From Crenothrix polyspora (GTDB taxonomy: Bacteria; Pseudomonadota; Gammaproteobacteria; Methylococcales; Methylomonadaceae): DNA of 46,316 nucleotides. The notes beneath the pieces are model-generated. The model was not told the DNA's origin. It saw nothing but the letters and a program-made list of their open reading frames with translations, and did not search any database. A program made the position numbers and the translations under genes. The stretch is taken from contig NZ_FUKI01000171.1 of assembly GCF_900163755.1 (NCBI RefSeq), forward strand, positions 1 through 46,316. The letters run 5' to 3'. Each line of letters opens with the position of its first letter. Position 1 is the first letter of the stretch. Below, one piece after another: positions 33,610-42,844 of the stretch.

Positions 33610-34185
33610 ATGAGCAAACAATTAGTGTTAACCAGTCTATTATTGGGAATAAGCCAATCTGCATTGGCACATACCGGCATGGGCACAACGCATGGCTTTA
33701 TGGCTGGATTTGTCCATCCCTGGCAGGGTGTTGACCATCTGTTAGTAATGTTCGTAATTGGTTTGTGGGGCTGTGTATTGGGTGGTAGGGCTTTGTGGAT
33801 TTTACCACTAAGCTTTTTGATGCTTATGGCAGCAGGCGCAGGATTAAGCTTTGTAGGGATTAGCCTCCCTTTTGCGGAATTGTGGGTAGCATCTTCAGTT
33901 GTGGTATTTGGCCTAATAATAGGGTTTAACACACGACTATCAGAACATTGGGCAACAGGCTTAGTCATGGTGTTTGCCTTGTTTCATGGCTATGTCCATG
34001 CTGAGGAAATCACCAGCGGAACTGCACATTTACCCTATGTCCTAGGCTTTTTGGTGGCGACGGCTTTGTTACATTTACTGGGTATTGGCGCAGGTTTATT
34101 CAGTACCAAGCCTGTTCGTATCTTAATGATAAGTTTTGGCTGGGCTTGCGCGACGGTGGGTTGCTTTTTGCTAGCTGGGTATTGA
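33610..34185 (+). CDS. HupE/UreJ family membrane protein, probable nickel permease
   Basis: A 191-residue inner-membrane protein with a signal-like start ending SALA, followed by HTGMGTTHGFMAGFVHPWQG and VDHLLVMFVIGLWG. The conserved HPxxGxDH motif of this family, thought to bind Ni2+ or Co2+, is visible in that segment (HPWQGVDH). Another His cluster (FHGYVHAEE) lies near residue 125. About six membrane segments follow. HupE/UreJ proteins occur in hydrogenase and urease operons and are proposed to import nickel for the enzyme. It is placed right before ureD, whose start overlaps its stop. Confidence 0.88.
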   Translation: MSKQLVLTSLLLGISQSALAHTGMGTTHGFMAGFVHPWQGVDHLLVMFVIGLWGCVLGGRALWILPLSFLMLMAAGAGLSFVGISLPFAELWVASSVVVFGLIIGFNTRLSEHWATGLVMVFALFHGYVHAEEITSGTAHLPYVLGFLVATALLHLLGIGAGLFSTKPVRILMISFGWACATVGCFLLAGY

Positions 34186-35024
34186 GCTTGAACAATCAAG
34201 CCGCCGTTAAAAGTGAAGTGCTGGGTTGGCAAGCATCATTAAACTTAAGCTTTGCCGCCACTAGTGAAAAAACTTTATTGGTAAAGCGCCAGCATGTGGG
34301 TCCGCTTACCGTACAACGACCCTTTTACCCTGAGGGTGACGGCGTATGCCATGTGTATATCCTACATCCCCCTGGTGGCATAGTTGGCGGTGATTGTTTG
34401 GCTATTAGCGTTGATGCAAAAGCACACAGCCATGCATTGATTACTACGCCGGCTGCCGGAAAGTTTTACCGCAGTTCTGGCGAGCAGGCCATGCAGATCG
34501 TTGAGATCAATGTTGCAGAAAACGCTGCTGTAGAATGGCTACCCCAGGAAACTATTATTTACCAGGGCGCACGGTTAAAATCTGTGGTGAAGGTTAATCT
34601 GGCGGCGACGGCGCGTTTTATCGGCTGGGAGATTTTATCCTTGGGACGGCCAGCCAGTAACGAAGGCTTTGATTATGGTTTGGCCGATTTGCACTGGCAA
34701 ATTTATTATCAGAATAAGCCGATATTTTTAGAACGCTTACAGCTGGATGCCAAAGCCTTTGCTGCCCGTTGGGGGTTGCAGGGATTTTCAGCTTGTGGCA
34801 CCTTGTTTGCCACACCGGCTAGCAGCGAAAGTTTAGTGGCGGTGCAGTCATTGATTGGCGATACTAAAGGACGCGGGGTGACCCGTATTGATAATGTATT
34901 GGTGTGCAGAGGCTTGGATAATAGAACGGATACGTTACGGCATTTTTTTGAACAGGTCTGGGCGATTGTTCGCCCCGACATGCTGCAACGTAATGCCTGT
35001 GCGCCACGCATTTGGGCTACTTAA
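34182..35024 (+). CDS. ureD: Urease accessory protein UreD
   Basis: About 280 residues; a cytoplasmic chaperone that binds apo-urease and, with UreF and UreG, helps deliver nickel. The start is uncertain. There is no ATG, and TTG 34182 (overlapping the upstream TGA) or TTG 34188 both fit, while the first possible TTG at 34146 lies deep inside the permease gene. Family landmarks are [44 protein letters not shown] and [12 protein letters not shown]. The gene is 14 bp upstream of ureA. Confidence 0.9.
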   Translation: MSLNNQAAVKSEVLGWQASLNLSFAATSEKTLLVKRQHVGPLTVQRPFYPEGDGVCHVYILHPPGGIVGGDCLAISVDAKAHSHALITTPAAGKFYRSSGEQAMQIVEINVAENAAVEWLPQETIIYQGARLKSVVKVNLAATARFIGWEILSLGRPASNEGFDYGLADLHWQIYYQNKPIFLERLQLDAKAFAARWGLQGFSACGTLFATPASSESLVAVQSLIGDTKGRGVTRIDNVLVCRGLDNRTDTLRHFFEQVWAIVRPDMLQRNACAPRIWAT

Positions 35025-35038
35025 CTGGAAGAAAAACG

Positions 35039-35341
35039 ATGCAATTAACACCGCGTGAAAAAGACAAGCTGTTGCTGTTTACCGCAGGTTTGCTGGCCGA
35101 ACGTCGTAAAGCCAGAGGTCTTAAACTGAATTATCCGGAAGCGGTTGCTTTTATCAGTGCCGCAATAATGGAGGGCGCACGCGATGGGCGTACGGTAGCC
35201 GAACTCATGGAATTTGGCCGTACCTTGTTATACCGCGAGGATGTTATGGATGGCATTGCAGAAATGCTGCCGGATGTGCAGGTGGAAGCCACCTTTCCTG
35301 ATGGCACCAAACTGGTGACTGTTCACAACCCGATTGAATAG
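35039..35341 (+). CDS. ureA: Urease gamma subunit
   Basis: A 100-residue subunit, exactly the normal length, starting [12 protein letters not shown] at ATG 35039 with GGAAG upstream. [20 protein letters not shown] and the ending [11 protein letters not shown] are characteristic. It forms the (UreABC)3 urease complex in the cytoplasm, which hydrolyses urea to ammonia and carbamate. It is separated from ureB by 9 bp. Confidence 0.97.
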   Translation: MQLTPREKDKLLLFTAGLLAERRKARGLKLNYPEAVAFISAAIMEGARDGRTVAELMEFGRTLLYREDVMDGIAEMLPDVQVEATFPDGTKLVTVHNPIE

Positions 35342-35350
35342 GAGTAACGC

Positions 35351-35668
35351 ATGATTCCAGGTGAAATTATTACCGTTGAAGGCGATTTGGAACTGAATGT
35401 TGGCCGCCCAGTAATCAGCGTTTTAGTCGCCAATAGCGGTGACAGACCGATACAGGTCGGTTCGCATTACCATTTTTTTGAAACCAATCCGGCCTTGCAT
35501 TTTGATCGCCCACTAACACGGGGCTATCGGCTGGATATTCCGGCAGGGACAGCAGTGCGATTTGAGCCAGGACAGCAACGTGAAGTTAGTATGGTCGCTT
35601 TGGCCGGATTGCGGCGTATTTACGGTTTTCGTCAGGATGTGATGGGTGCTTTGGAGAATAACGTATGA
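35351..35668 (+). CDS. ureB: Urease beta subunit
   Basis: A 105-residue subunit of normal length. [16 protein letters not shown] is the expected start, and [16 protein letters not shown] and [16 protein letters not shown] are family hallmarks. It is structural, packing against UreC. Its stop overlaps the ureC start by 4 bp (ATGA). A GGAG ribosome site precedes the ATG. Confidence 0.97.
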   Translation: MIPGEIITVEGDLELNVGRPVISVLVANSGDRPIQVGSHYHFFETNPALHFDRPLTRGYRLDIPAGTAVRFEPGQQREVSMVALAGLRRIYGFRQDVMGALENNV

Positions 35669-37368
35669 GCCGAATTAGCAGACGCGCTTATGCCGATATG
35701 TTTGGGCCTACCACCGGTGACAGGGTACGTCTAGGCGATAGCGGCCTGTTTTTGGAAGTAGAGGCAGACCGTACCGTATATGGCGATGAAGTCAAATTCG
35801 GTGGCGGTAAAGTCATACGTGACGGCATGGGTCAAAGCCAGGTAGCTGGAGTTTTGGCGATGGATTTGGTTATCACCAATGCGCTTATCGTCGATCACTG
35901 GGGTATTATTAAAGCCGATGTCGGTATCAAAAACGGTCGTATTGCCGGTATCGGTAAAGCGGGTAATCCAGATACCCAGCACGGTATCGATATCATCATA
36001 GGCCCAGGTACCGAGATTATTGCCGGTGAAGGTCAGATTCTGACCGCTGGGGGGATTGATGCCCATATTCATTTCATCTGCCCACAGCAAATTGACGAAG
36101 CTTTGATGTCAGGAGTAACGACCATGATTGGCGGCGGTACGGGCCCTGCAACAGGGACAAATGCCACAACCTGTACACCAGGGCCGTGGAATTTACACAC
36201 CATGTTCCAGGCACTGGATGGCTTCCCCATGAATTTTGGTTTGCTCGGCAAAGGTAATGCCAGCTTGCCCGATGCCTTGGAAGAGCAAGTCCACGCCGGT
36301 GCAATGGGTTTAAAGCTCCATGAAGACTGGGGCACGACACCGGCGGCCATAGATTGCTGTCTGGGGGTCGCTGAGCAGTTTGATGTACAGGTTGCCATCC
36401 ATACCGATACGCTGAATGAATCCGGATTTGTGGAAGACACTTTTGCCGCGTTCAAAGGCCGTACCATCCACACCTATCATACCGAAGGGGCTGGTGGCGG
36501 CCATGCGCCCGATATTATCAAAGCTTGCGGCGAAGCCAATGTATTGCCATCATCAACCAATCCAACGCGGCCTTATACCATCAATACAGTAGACGAACAT
36601 CTGGATATGCTGATGGTTTGCCATCACCTTGATCCTGGCATTGCTGAGGATGTGGCTTTTGCTGAATCACGTATCCGCCGCGAAACTATCGCCGCCGAAG
36701 ATATACTACATGACCTAGGTGCATTCTCGATGATTTCATCCGATTCACAAGCGATGGGGCGCGTTGGGGAAGTCATTATCCGCACTTGGCAGACCGCTCA
36801 TAAAATGAAAGCACAGCGTGGCCAGCTCAAAGAAGATGCTGCACATCATGACAATTTCCGCATCAAACGCTATATCGCCAAATACACTATTAATCCAGCG
36901 ATCAGCCACGGTATCTCCCATGAAGTGGGTTCCATCGAAGTGGGTAAACTCGCGGATTTGGTATTATGGCATCCGGCTTTTTTTGCCACCAAGCCTAGCC
37001 TGATTCTTAAAGGCGGCTTTATTGCCGCAGCCCCAATGGGCGATCCTAATGCCTCAATTCCAACCCCGCAACCGGTGCATTATCGACCGATGTTTGGCGC
37101 GTTTGGCCTCACGGCAGCGGCAACGTCGATGTTCTTTTTACCACAAGTGGCTGTTGATGCTAACCTTGCAGCTACTTTAAGGCTAAACAAGCAAGTGGGC
37201 GCGGTGAAGGGGACACGCAACATTGGCAAAAAAGATTTGATTCATAACCATTACCAGCCACACATAGACGTGGATGCACAAACTTACGCCGTGCGTGCTG
37301 ATGGCCAGTTATTAACCTGCGAACCGGCGGATATACTGCCTTTTGCCCAACGTTATTTTTTATTTTGA
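35665..37368 (+). CDS. ureC: Urease alpha (catalytic) subunit
   Basis: A 567-residue catalytic subunit of normal length. All nickel and catalytic residues sit at the standard numbers: His134 and His136 ([11 protein letters not shown]), the carbamylated Lys217 (GLKLHEDWG), His246 (AIHTDTLNE) and His272 ([13 protein letters not shown]). The flap region MVCHHLD and the Ni-ligand Asp360 ([13 protein letters not shown]) are also present. The enzyme should be active after nickel insertion by UreDEFG. The ureE start overlaps its stop (TGATG). Confidence 0.98.
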   Translation: MSRISRRAYADMFGPTTGDRVRLGDSGLFLEVEADRTVYGDEVKFGGGKVIRDGMGQSQVAGVLAMDLVITNALIVDHWGIIKADVGIKNGRIAGIGKAGNPDTQHGIDIIIGPGTEIIAGEGQILTAGGIDAHIHFICPQQIDEALMSGVTTMIGGGTGPATGTNATTCTPGPWNLHTMFQALDGFPMNFGLLGKGNASLPDALEEQVHAGAMGLKLHEDWGTTPAAIDCCLGVAEQFDVQVAIHTDTLNESGFVEDTFAAFKGRTIHTYHTEGAGGGHAPDIIKACGEANVLPSSTNPTRPYTINTVDEHLDMLMVCHHLDPGIAEDVAFAESRIRRETIAAEDILHDLGAFSMISSDSQAMGRVGEVIIRTWQTAHKMKAQRGQLKEDAAHHDNFRIKRYIAKYTINPAISHGISHEVGSIEVGKLADLVLWHPAFFATKPSLILKGGFIAAAPMGDPNASIPTPQPVHYRPMFGAFGLTAAATSMFFLPQVAVDANLAATLRLNKQVGAVKGTRNIGKKDLIHNHYQPHIDVDAQTYAVRADGQLLTCEPADILPFAQRYFLF

Positions 37369-37802
37369 TGATGCTGAAACTCACTGAATTCGCCCCACAG
37401 GAAAGTCCCTCTGACGATGTGGTGACACTGCCTTATGATGCGCGGCAGAAAAGTCGCTTGTTAAGCAAAACCGATAGCGGCATCAAAATCGGTATGTCTT
37501 TGCCGCGAGGTCAAGTATTACGACAGGGCTTTGTGTTAACCGGCTCCGATCATTTTCGGGTACGCATTAATGCCGCCCCCGAAGCGTTATCGATAGTCCG
37601 TACCGAGGATGCTTTACAATTCGCCCGTGCCTGTTATCACCTGGGTAACCGCCATGTGGCTTTGCAGATTTTACCCGGCGAGTTGCGTTTTCTGACCGAT
37701 CATGTCTTAGATCAGATGCTGGTGGGTTTGGGTTTGACAGTAACGCATGACGTATTGCCGTTTGAACCAGAACACGGTGCTTATCATGGCCATGGGCACT
37801 GA
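37368..37802 (+). CDS. ureE: Urease accessory protein UreE, nickel metallochaperone
   Basis: A 144-residue cytoplasmic protein. ATG 37368 overlaps the ureC stop; ATG 37371 is equally possible. The N-terminal peptide-binding domain is followed by the metal-binding domain with CYHLGNRHVALQI (conserved His of the dimer nickel site) and a short His-rich tail, HGAYHGHGH. It passes nickel to UreG. The tail overlaps the ureF start region by 17 bp. Confidence 0.95.
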   Translation: MMLKLTEFAPQESPSDDVVTLPYDARQKSRLLSKTDSGIKIGMSLPRGQVLRQGFVLTGSDHFRVRINAAPEALSIVRTEDALQFARACYHLGNRHVALQILPGELRFLTDHVLDQMLVGLGLTVTHDVLPFEPEHGAYHGHGH

Positions 37803-38466
37803 TCTGGCGCTATTGCGCTTGCTGCAACTGGTGAGCCCTGGTCTGCCAATTGGCATGTACAGCTATTCCCAAGGGTTGGAACGTGCGGTCGATGATGGTT
37901 GGGTAAGCAATGCCACCGAAGCGGGTGAATGGATTGGCGGCTTGATAGATAGCTGTATGGCATGTATTGATTTACCTATACTGGCACGCTTGTATGATGG
38001 CTGGGAACACAATGCGGAAGAAAGGATTATTTATTGGAGCCAAATCTTGATCGCTTGCCGCGAAACGGCCGAACTTCGGGCAGAAGATCGACAAACAGGT
38101 CAGGCTCTGGCGCGTTTACTCGACGCATTGGCGTTAACGAAAATGCAGCCTTGGATACGTCACCCTGAAGCCACGCTGGCAACGGTATTTAGTTTTGCGG
38201 CTGTTAACTGGGGAATTACCCAACGCGAAACCTTGATTGGTTATTTATGGAGCTGGTTGGAAAACCAGGTGCTATGCGCGGTGAAATTAGTGCCATTAGG
38301 GCAAGTGGCGGGGCAACGATTATTAATGGATTTAGCAGGCAAGATACCGGTTTTAGTCGATGAGGCTTTAAGCCGTGCCGATGCCGACATCGGTGGCAGT
38401 GCGTTTGGACTGGCGTTAGCCAGCAGTCGGCATGAGATGCAGTATTCCAGATTATTCCGTTCTTGA
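37786..38466 (+). CDS. ureF: Urease accessory protein UreF
   Basis: About 226 residues, all-helical. It acts in the UreD-UreF-UreG complex as gatekeeper of GTP-dependent nickel delivery. [20 protein letters not shown] is the hallmark N-terminal motif. The start is ATG 37786 or ATG 37792, both within the end of ureE; the frame also opens upstream at 37747, but that would prepend residues not seen in UreF. The C-terminal [15 protein letters not shown] is typical. It is followed by ureG after 8 bp. Confidence 0.94.
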   Translation: MAMGTDLALLRLLQLVSPGLPIGMYSYSQGLERAVDDGWVSNATEAGEWIGGLIDSCMACIDLPILARLYDGWEHNAEERIIYWSQILIACRETAELRAEDRQTGQALARLLDALALTKMQPWIRHPEATLATVFSFAAVNWGITQRETLIGYLWSWLENQVLCAVKLVPLGQVAGQRLLMDLAGKIPVLVDEALSRADADIGGSAFGLALASSRHEMQYSRLFRS

Positions 38467-38474
38467 GGGAAAGT

Positions 38475-39092
38475 ATGAATAACAAACAAATATTACGCGT
38501 TGGTATTGGGGGGCCTGTGGGTTCAGGCAAAACGGCATTGGTGGATGCCTTGTGCAAACACATGCGCGATGAGTTTGAAATCGCTGTAGTCACCAATGAT
38601 ATTTACACCCGTGAGGATCAGCAGTTTTTAATCCGCAACCAGGCGCTGCCGGAAGAGCGTATTTTAGGTGTCGAAACCGGCGGTTGTCCGCACACGGCTA
38701 TTCGTGAAGATGCGTCGATGAATCTGGCCGCTGTCGATGAATTAAGCCAGCGTTTTGATAATCTGGATTTTATCATGGTCGAAAGTGGTGGCGATAACCT
38801 CAGTGCCACCTTCAGTCCAGAGTTGGCCGATTTGACCATTTACGTGATAGACGTATCGGCTGGTGACAAGATACCGCGCAAAGGCGGCCCCGGCATTACC
38901 CGTTCGGATTTGTTGGTCATCAATAAAATCGATTTAGCGCCTTATGTCGGTGCATCGTTGGAAATCATGGATCGGGATGCTAAAAAAATGCGCGGCGAGC
39001 GGCCTTTTGTGTTCAGTAATTTAAAAACCGGTATTGGGCTTAATGATATTAGGGATTTTATTGTTGAGCAGGGGATGTTGGGCGCTGGCTGA
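38475..39092 (+). CDS. ureG: Urease accessory protein UreG, GTPase
   Basis: A 205-residue SIMIBI-class GTPase that powers nickel transfer into urease. The start ATG 38475 has GAGGGAA upstream; the TTG at 38463 is less likely. P-loop [11 protein letters not shown] (about 13-23), the nickel-binding Cys-Pro-His motif in [18 protein letters not shown], the MVESGGDNL motif and the guanine-specificity motif NKIDLAP are all present. It is the last gene of the urease set, followed by a hairpin terminator. Confidence 0.97.
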   Translation: MNNKQILRVGIGGPVGSGKTALVDALCKHMRDEFEIAVVTNDIYTREDQQFLIRNQALPEERILGVETGGCPHTAIREDASMNLAAVDELSQRFDNLDFIMVESGGDNLSATFSPELADLTIYVIDVSAGDKIPRKGGPGITRSDLLVINKIDLAPYVGASLEIMDRDAKKMRGERPFVFSNLKTGIGLNDIRDFIVEQGMLGAG

Positions 39093-39157
39093 GCCTTGCC
39101 ATCTATTGCATATTCTACTTATCCGATATGTCGTTTATCAAATAGCGGCTATTATTT

Positions 39158-39195
39158 AACGGCATGACACAGATACTGTCATGCCGTTCTTATCT
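39158..39195. terminator. Hairpin between convergent ureG and the SHOCT gene
   Basis: Perfect 12-bp arms AACGGCATGACA (39158-39169) and TGTCATGCCGTT (39177-39188) with a 7-nt loop. A weak T-rich tail (CTTATCT) follows on the + strand. It ends the urease transcript and may also work for the - strand gene, although neither side has a strong T-run. Confidence 0.65.
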
Positions 39196-39206
39196 GAAAA
39201 TCCAAG

Positions 39207-40055
39207 TTATAATCTGGCTAAAAGTTCCGCTTTTTTGGTACTGTATTCAGCATCGGTCAAAATACCTTTTTCTTTTAAATTGGCCAATTTCTCAATAGCG
39301 CCGAAAATATCCGCGTCTTGATTTACACTGGTCGTATCAATAGAATTAGGCTGGCAGGGAGGTTCTGGCTGAGATTGAATCGGGGTTTGCACAGGCACAT
39401 TATCAACAGAAATAATGGGTAGGGACTTAACATCCACCAGCCCATATTGACTGGTAAAGGTAATAGACCCCCCGACCGACTGTTGTTGGGAAAAGCCACC
39501 AATTTGGTGATCCAACGTATCGTACAGCGTTACCTGACCATTAACCTCAATAGCCAGCCGCCGAATGGTAGCAAAGTAAGCATAACGCACGTTATTTTGT
39601 GCGCCAGTGCTATTAGGAAATTGCAGACCTGCTGGCCACCAATTCCCAGAACTACACGCAGGTGGTGGCACAAACAAACTCACCGCCGCCGTAGAACCAG
39701 TGCTGTTTTGTTGTTGATTGTTGCTGTAATTACTCTGCTGTTGCGTGCCCTGGTTTTGAGACTGAAAGCTGCCAGTTTGAATAAGCCCTGGTTGATTGGC
39801 GATCAAGTTGGACAGTTCTTGACATAGGCCACCGACACTGTTTTTTAAGCCATTATTGAACATATCACCCAGCATAATCATGCCACCGCGCATCCATTGG
39901 CCAGAACCACCAAACTCAGGATGATTAAACTGTGCCATAGAACCGTTGCCGTTGATGACTGACTGCAACAGGCTGAACACAGCATCCGCGCTAAAACCAT
40001 AACGCTGTGCGAGGTTATTGATGATTTGCTGGCCTTCAGGTGTAAGTTGTTTCAT
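39207..40055 (-). CDS. SHOCT-domain protein of unknown function
   Basis: A 282-residue protein, using ATG 40055 (MKQLTPEGQQIINNLAQRYG); an upstream TTG/GTG extension gives a Pro-rich lead that looks artificial. The N-terminal helical region (1-80) is followed by a low-complexity Gln/Asn/Ser stretch (about 95-125), a beta-rich middle (130-225), and a C-terminal SHOCT motif (about 248-282: IFGAIEKLANLKEKGILTD...). SHOCT is a short helical oligomerisation motif found at protein ends. No signal peptide is seen. The middle part may bind a ligand. Its function is unknown, and it is unrelated to urease as far as I can see. Confidence 0.78.
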   Translation of the reverse strand: MKQLTPEGQQIINNLAQRYGFSADAVFSLLQSVINGNGSMAQFNHPEFGGSGQWMRGGMIMLGDMFNNGLKNSVGGLCQELSNLIANQPGLIQTGSFQSQNQGTQQQSNYSNNQQQNSTGSTAAVSLFVPPPACSSGNWWPAGLQFPNSTGAQNNVRYAYFATIRRLAIEVNGQVTLYDTLDHQIGGFSQQQSVGGSITFTSQYGLVDVKSLPIISVDNVPVQTPIQSQPEPPCQPNSIDTTSVNQDADIFGAIEKLANLKEKGILTDAEYSTKKAELLARL

Positions 40056-40159
40056 TAAAGTTTCTGCTAAGTTTAAGAAAGGGATACCGAAGGATACATC
40101 AGGAACGATCGGGGGAACACACAATTTCCTGATTTGACGGCATAGTAAGGTGATTGTAA

Positions 40160-40564
40160 TTAAAGGATTGTCCTGTTTTTATTGACCCGGACAGCCCAAT
40201 ATTTGATAGCTAAAACGCTAACAACAAAACTTAAGCAGCATGAAACAGCAATGACTAATTCCGCAAGGTCTGTCGAAAAAATGAATACAAAGCCCTGTTC
40301 CTTAATCAGAGATGAAAAGCTGGATACACAAAAAGGCATTAAAAATAGCCTGACGGTTTGCCAAGTATCGGACTTATTGCTGGGCGTAGCTACGCTGAGC
40401 AGCAATCCACAGCCGATTACGGCACTAATGCCCAGTGCATTAATCCATATCTTTGGGGATGGGTCAAAATGGTGCAGCACAGTCACTGAATACCAAATCA
40501 GATAACACCACAGCACTATTTTTCCAGGTTTTATCAATACAAAGTATCTAATTATTGAATTCAT
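40160..40564 (-). CDS. Small uncharacterised membrane protein
   Basis: A 134-residue protein with four hydrophobic segments (about 15-32, 42-60, 70-85, 97-123) and short basic ends, so it is probably an inner-membrane protein. There is no known motif. No convincing ribosome site lies before ATG 40564. It starts 14 bp after the stop of the VOC-protein gene on the same strand and is likely co-transcribed with it. I do not recognise the family. Confidence 0.6.
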   Translation of the reverse strand: MNSIIRYFVLIKPGKIVLWCYLIWYSVTVLHHFDPSPKIWINALGISAVIGCGLLLSVATPSNKSDTWQTVRLFLMPFCVSSFSSLIKEQGFVFIFSTDLAELVIAVSCCLSFVVSVLAIKYWAVRVNKNRTIL

Positions 40565-40578
40565 TTATAAACGGAGCG

Positions 40579-41793
40579 CTAGTTTTTAACACCTTCCTCT
40601 TGCCCTGCGGCATAAGTTAATTGTGCCACGTTGTCGCGGGTAAAAAAGCCCTGGAAGTCACCGAAACGCTGTACATATTCAATAATCAGCGAGGAAAAAT
40701 CAGAAGCCGATGAAAAAATCTGTTTCATGCCTTCTTCGCGTGAACCGACCGTATCCAACAAAAAGCCCTTGCCCTGGCTGACGATGGCATCAACTACTAT
40801 ATCAATATTTTCGCGGCCATAGCTTTGGCCATCTTTAACCGCCACTGCCATGTGATGCAAGCGCGGCCCATAATTACGCACAAAGTTCTCGGTAGGGCTA
40901 GGTAACTTATCTAAATGGTTAACACAATACGGATAATTATTGGCCGTGAATACCTTGGCAGGGCTATTGGATTCTGGCATCTGGCGGATGTTTTTGGTGA
41001 CGTTGGTCGAAGAATTTTGGTCTTTAATATCGTAACTTCCCCAATAGTAATAACTCGACAACGCCAGATATTCCAGTAATGCCGCCTCACGGTTCTGGCT
41101 GTAAACCCGCGTCGCCAGATGGTCAATAGGCAGGATAAGTTGTTTGATGCCGAGGCGTTCCTGAATTTCCTTGCTGCGATCATTGGCGGCCTGTGCCGCC
41201 GACAGAACCATACATTCACCGTGTTGATAAACGCGTATGCCATTGAGCGGGCGTTCCATATAGCCCACTACATTCTGTGTGTAAGGTGACGGCTTGGAGA
41301 TGCTGACATTGAGCGGTAAATCTAGCTCCGCTAGTTGCCCTACGGAAAAGAAGCGGAACTCGCGTTGCTGTTGCAAGGCGACGACTTCGTGACGGTTGGT
41401 AGCGAGCAAAATTTCGCCCAAATACCGGCTGTGCGGTTTTTGTACGCCGACCGGATAAAGATCGTTTAAACCACTGAAGATATCGTCGTAGCTGGAATTT
41501 TTAATTTCACGCAACAAAATATCAGGAGAATTCATATCGATACGCAAGACATGGGTTAAATGCTTGTCGCTATCCAGTGTTACCAGGTATTGATAGGGGG
41601 TCATCAACGCCAGTTCGGCAATATATTCTATCGAATTGCCGGGCTCAACACTGATCATCAGCGCTTCAATGCCGCCAATCATCTCCGTTAGGCCACTACG
41701 ATCACGTTCTGCCAGCAGACGTTGTAAATAATCTTCAAAGAAATCCGAATTTTGTTTGTCGCCCAAACGTGGCATGTTGGTTGAGTAAAGCAT
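40579..41793 (-). CDS. VOC-superfamily protein resembling 4-hydroxyphenylpyruvate dioxygenase
   Basis: A 404-residue cytoplasmic protein. The C-terminal half resembles HPPD: a facial metal triad is suggested by His225 (LPIDHLATRV), His313 or His314 (RLHHMAVAV) and Glu372 (LIIEYVQRFG). The FQGFFTRDNVAQL stretch near the C-terminus recalls the lid helix. The N-terminal half (1-200) is not recognisably HPPD. True HPPD converts 4-hydroxyphenylpyruvate to homogentisate, but no homogentisate pathway gene is nearby, so the substrate is unknown. Start ATG 41793 has AAGGAA 11 bp upstream. It precedes a small membrane protein gene. Confidence 0.72.
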   Translation of the reverse strand: MLYSTNMPRLGDKQNSDFFEDYLQRLLAERDRSGLTEMIGGIEALMISVEPGNSIEYIAELALMTPYQYLVTLDSDKHLTHVLRIDMNSPDILLREIKNSSYDDIFSGLNDLYPVGVQKPHSRYLGEILLATNRHEVVALQQQREFRFFSVGQLAELDLPLNVSISKPSPYTQNVVGYMERPLNGIRVYQHGECMVLSAAQAANDRSKEIQERLGIKQLILPIDHLATRVYSQNREAALLEYLALSSYYYWGSYDIKDQNSSTNVTKNIRQMPESNSPAKVFTANNYPYCVNHLDKLPSPTENFVRNYGPRLHHMAVAVKDGQSYGRENIDIVVDAIVSQGKGFLLDTVGSREEGMKQIFSSASDFSSLIIEYVQRFGDFQGFFTRDNVAQLTYAAGQEEGVKN

Positions 41794-41869
41794 GGTTGAT
41801 TAATTCCTTAGGTGAGTGAGATCGAGGCTACAAAGTAAAGCAGTGAATGTCATTAAAAATGACCGGTTT

Positions 41870-42844
41870 TTAGTCATCAAAATAATGGATTGCGCCAAGG
41901 AGCGGTGTGCGTGGGTTCAATGACAATTTAACCGAAATGTTGTCGAGCAAAGCTAGAAAGCGACCCTTCGCTTTAAAGGCGCGTATAAAATTGCCATCTT
42001 GCATCGCGGGTAATATTTTTGCGCCGATGCCGCCGCCAATAAAAACCCCGCCGGTGGCCAGTGATTTCAACGCCAAGTTGCCGGTTTCAGCACCATAAAG
42101 CGCAACAAAAAGTCTGACTACCGCTACACATACGGCATCTTCACCTTCAACACCCAGCTTAGAAATAACAGCATTCCTATCAAGGCCACTGTTAATATCC
42201 AGCAGGCTTGAGCATGTCGGCGCTAACCCCTGGTCACAGAAAAAATCATATAAGTGGCTAAAACCAATGCCCGACAAGATACGTTCGTAACTGACATGCT
42301 CAGGGTAAATTTTTCGAAGATAAGTTAACAGTAGATCCTGCGTGGCATTTTGAGCGGCAAAATCGCTGTGGCCACCCTCGGTTGCCATAGGATGGTGTTT
42401 CTTACCATCCCAATACAGAATGGCTTCACCTAAACCGGTGCCCGCCGCTATGACGGCTATATTGCCAGTCTGCGGCTGTGCCTTAGGATTTAATTCAATA
42501 AGCTCCTGTTCGGGTAACTGCAACATGCCCAGTGCCATTGCTTCCAGGTCATTGAGTAGTTTTACTCTGGATGCCACCAGTGTTATTTTCAGTGCCTCTG
42601 TATCCAACACCCACGGCAAATTGGTAGTTTGGCAACGTTGACTGACGACGGGGCCTGCAACACCAAAACAAGCCGATGTAACGGTAACGTCGGCAGGTAA
42701 AAAGTCCGCCAGAATATCGTCAAATTTTAAAAAACTTTGGCTCGGATAGGTTGCTTCTTTAATGATTGTTAATGAACCACTGGACTCTCTGGCTAAAAGC
42801 GCTAATACCGTTTTTGTTCCGCCTATATCACCCGCCAGTATCAC
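41870..42844 (-). CDS. glk: Glucokinase
   Basis: A 324-residue cytoplasmic kinase making glucose 6-phosphate from glucose and ATP. LAGDIGGTKTVLALL at the N-terminus is the phosphate-binding motif. AAGTGLGEAILYW and ATEGGHSDFAAQN carry the substrate and catalytic region, and GGVFIGGGIGAKILP is the second nucleotide-binding motif. The length and pattern fit the bacterial Glk family rather than ROK kinases, since no ROK zinc motif is present. The ATG overlaps the stop of the phosphorylase-kinase-like gene by 4 bp, so the two are translated together. Confidence 0.93.
   Translation of the reverse strand: MILAGDIGGTKTVLALLARESSGSLTIIKEATYPSQSFLKFDDILADFLPADVTVTSACFGVAGPVVSQRCQTTNLPWVLDTEALKITLVASRVKLLNDLEAMALGMLQLPEQELIELNPKAQPQTGNIAVIAAGTGLGEAILYWDGKKHHPMATEGGHSDFAAQNATQDLLLTYLRKIYPEHVSYERILSGIGFSHLYDFFCDQGLAPTCSSLLDINSGLDRNAVISKLGVEGEDAVCVAVVRLFVALYGAETGNLALKSLATGGVFIGGGIGAKILPAMQDGNFIRAFKAKGRFLALLDNISVKLSLNPRTPLLGAIHYFDD

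Noticed and set aside
41838-41868. Hairpin-like GTCAT/ATGAC sequence between glk and the VOC gene
   Set aside because: Five-bp stem, T-run on the wrong strand for glk; not supportable as a terminator.
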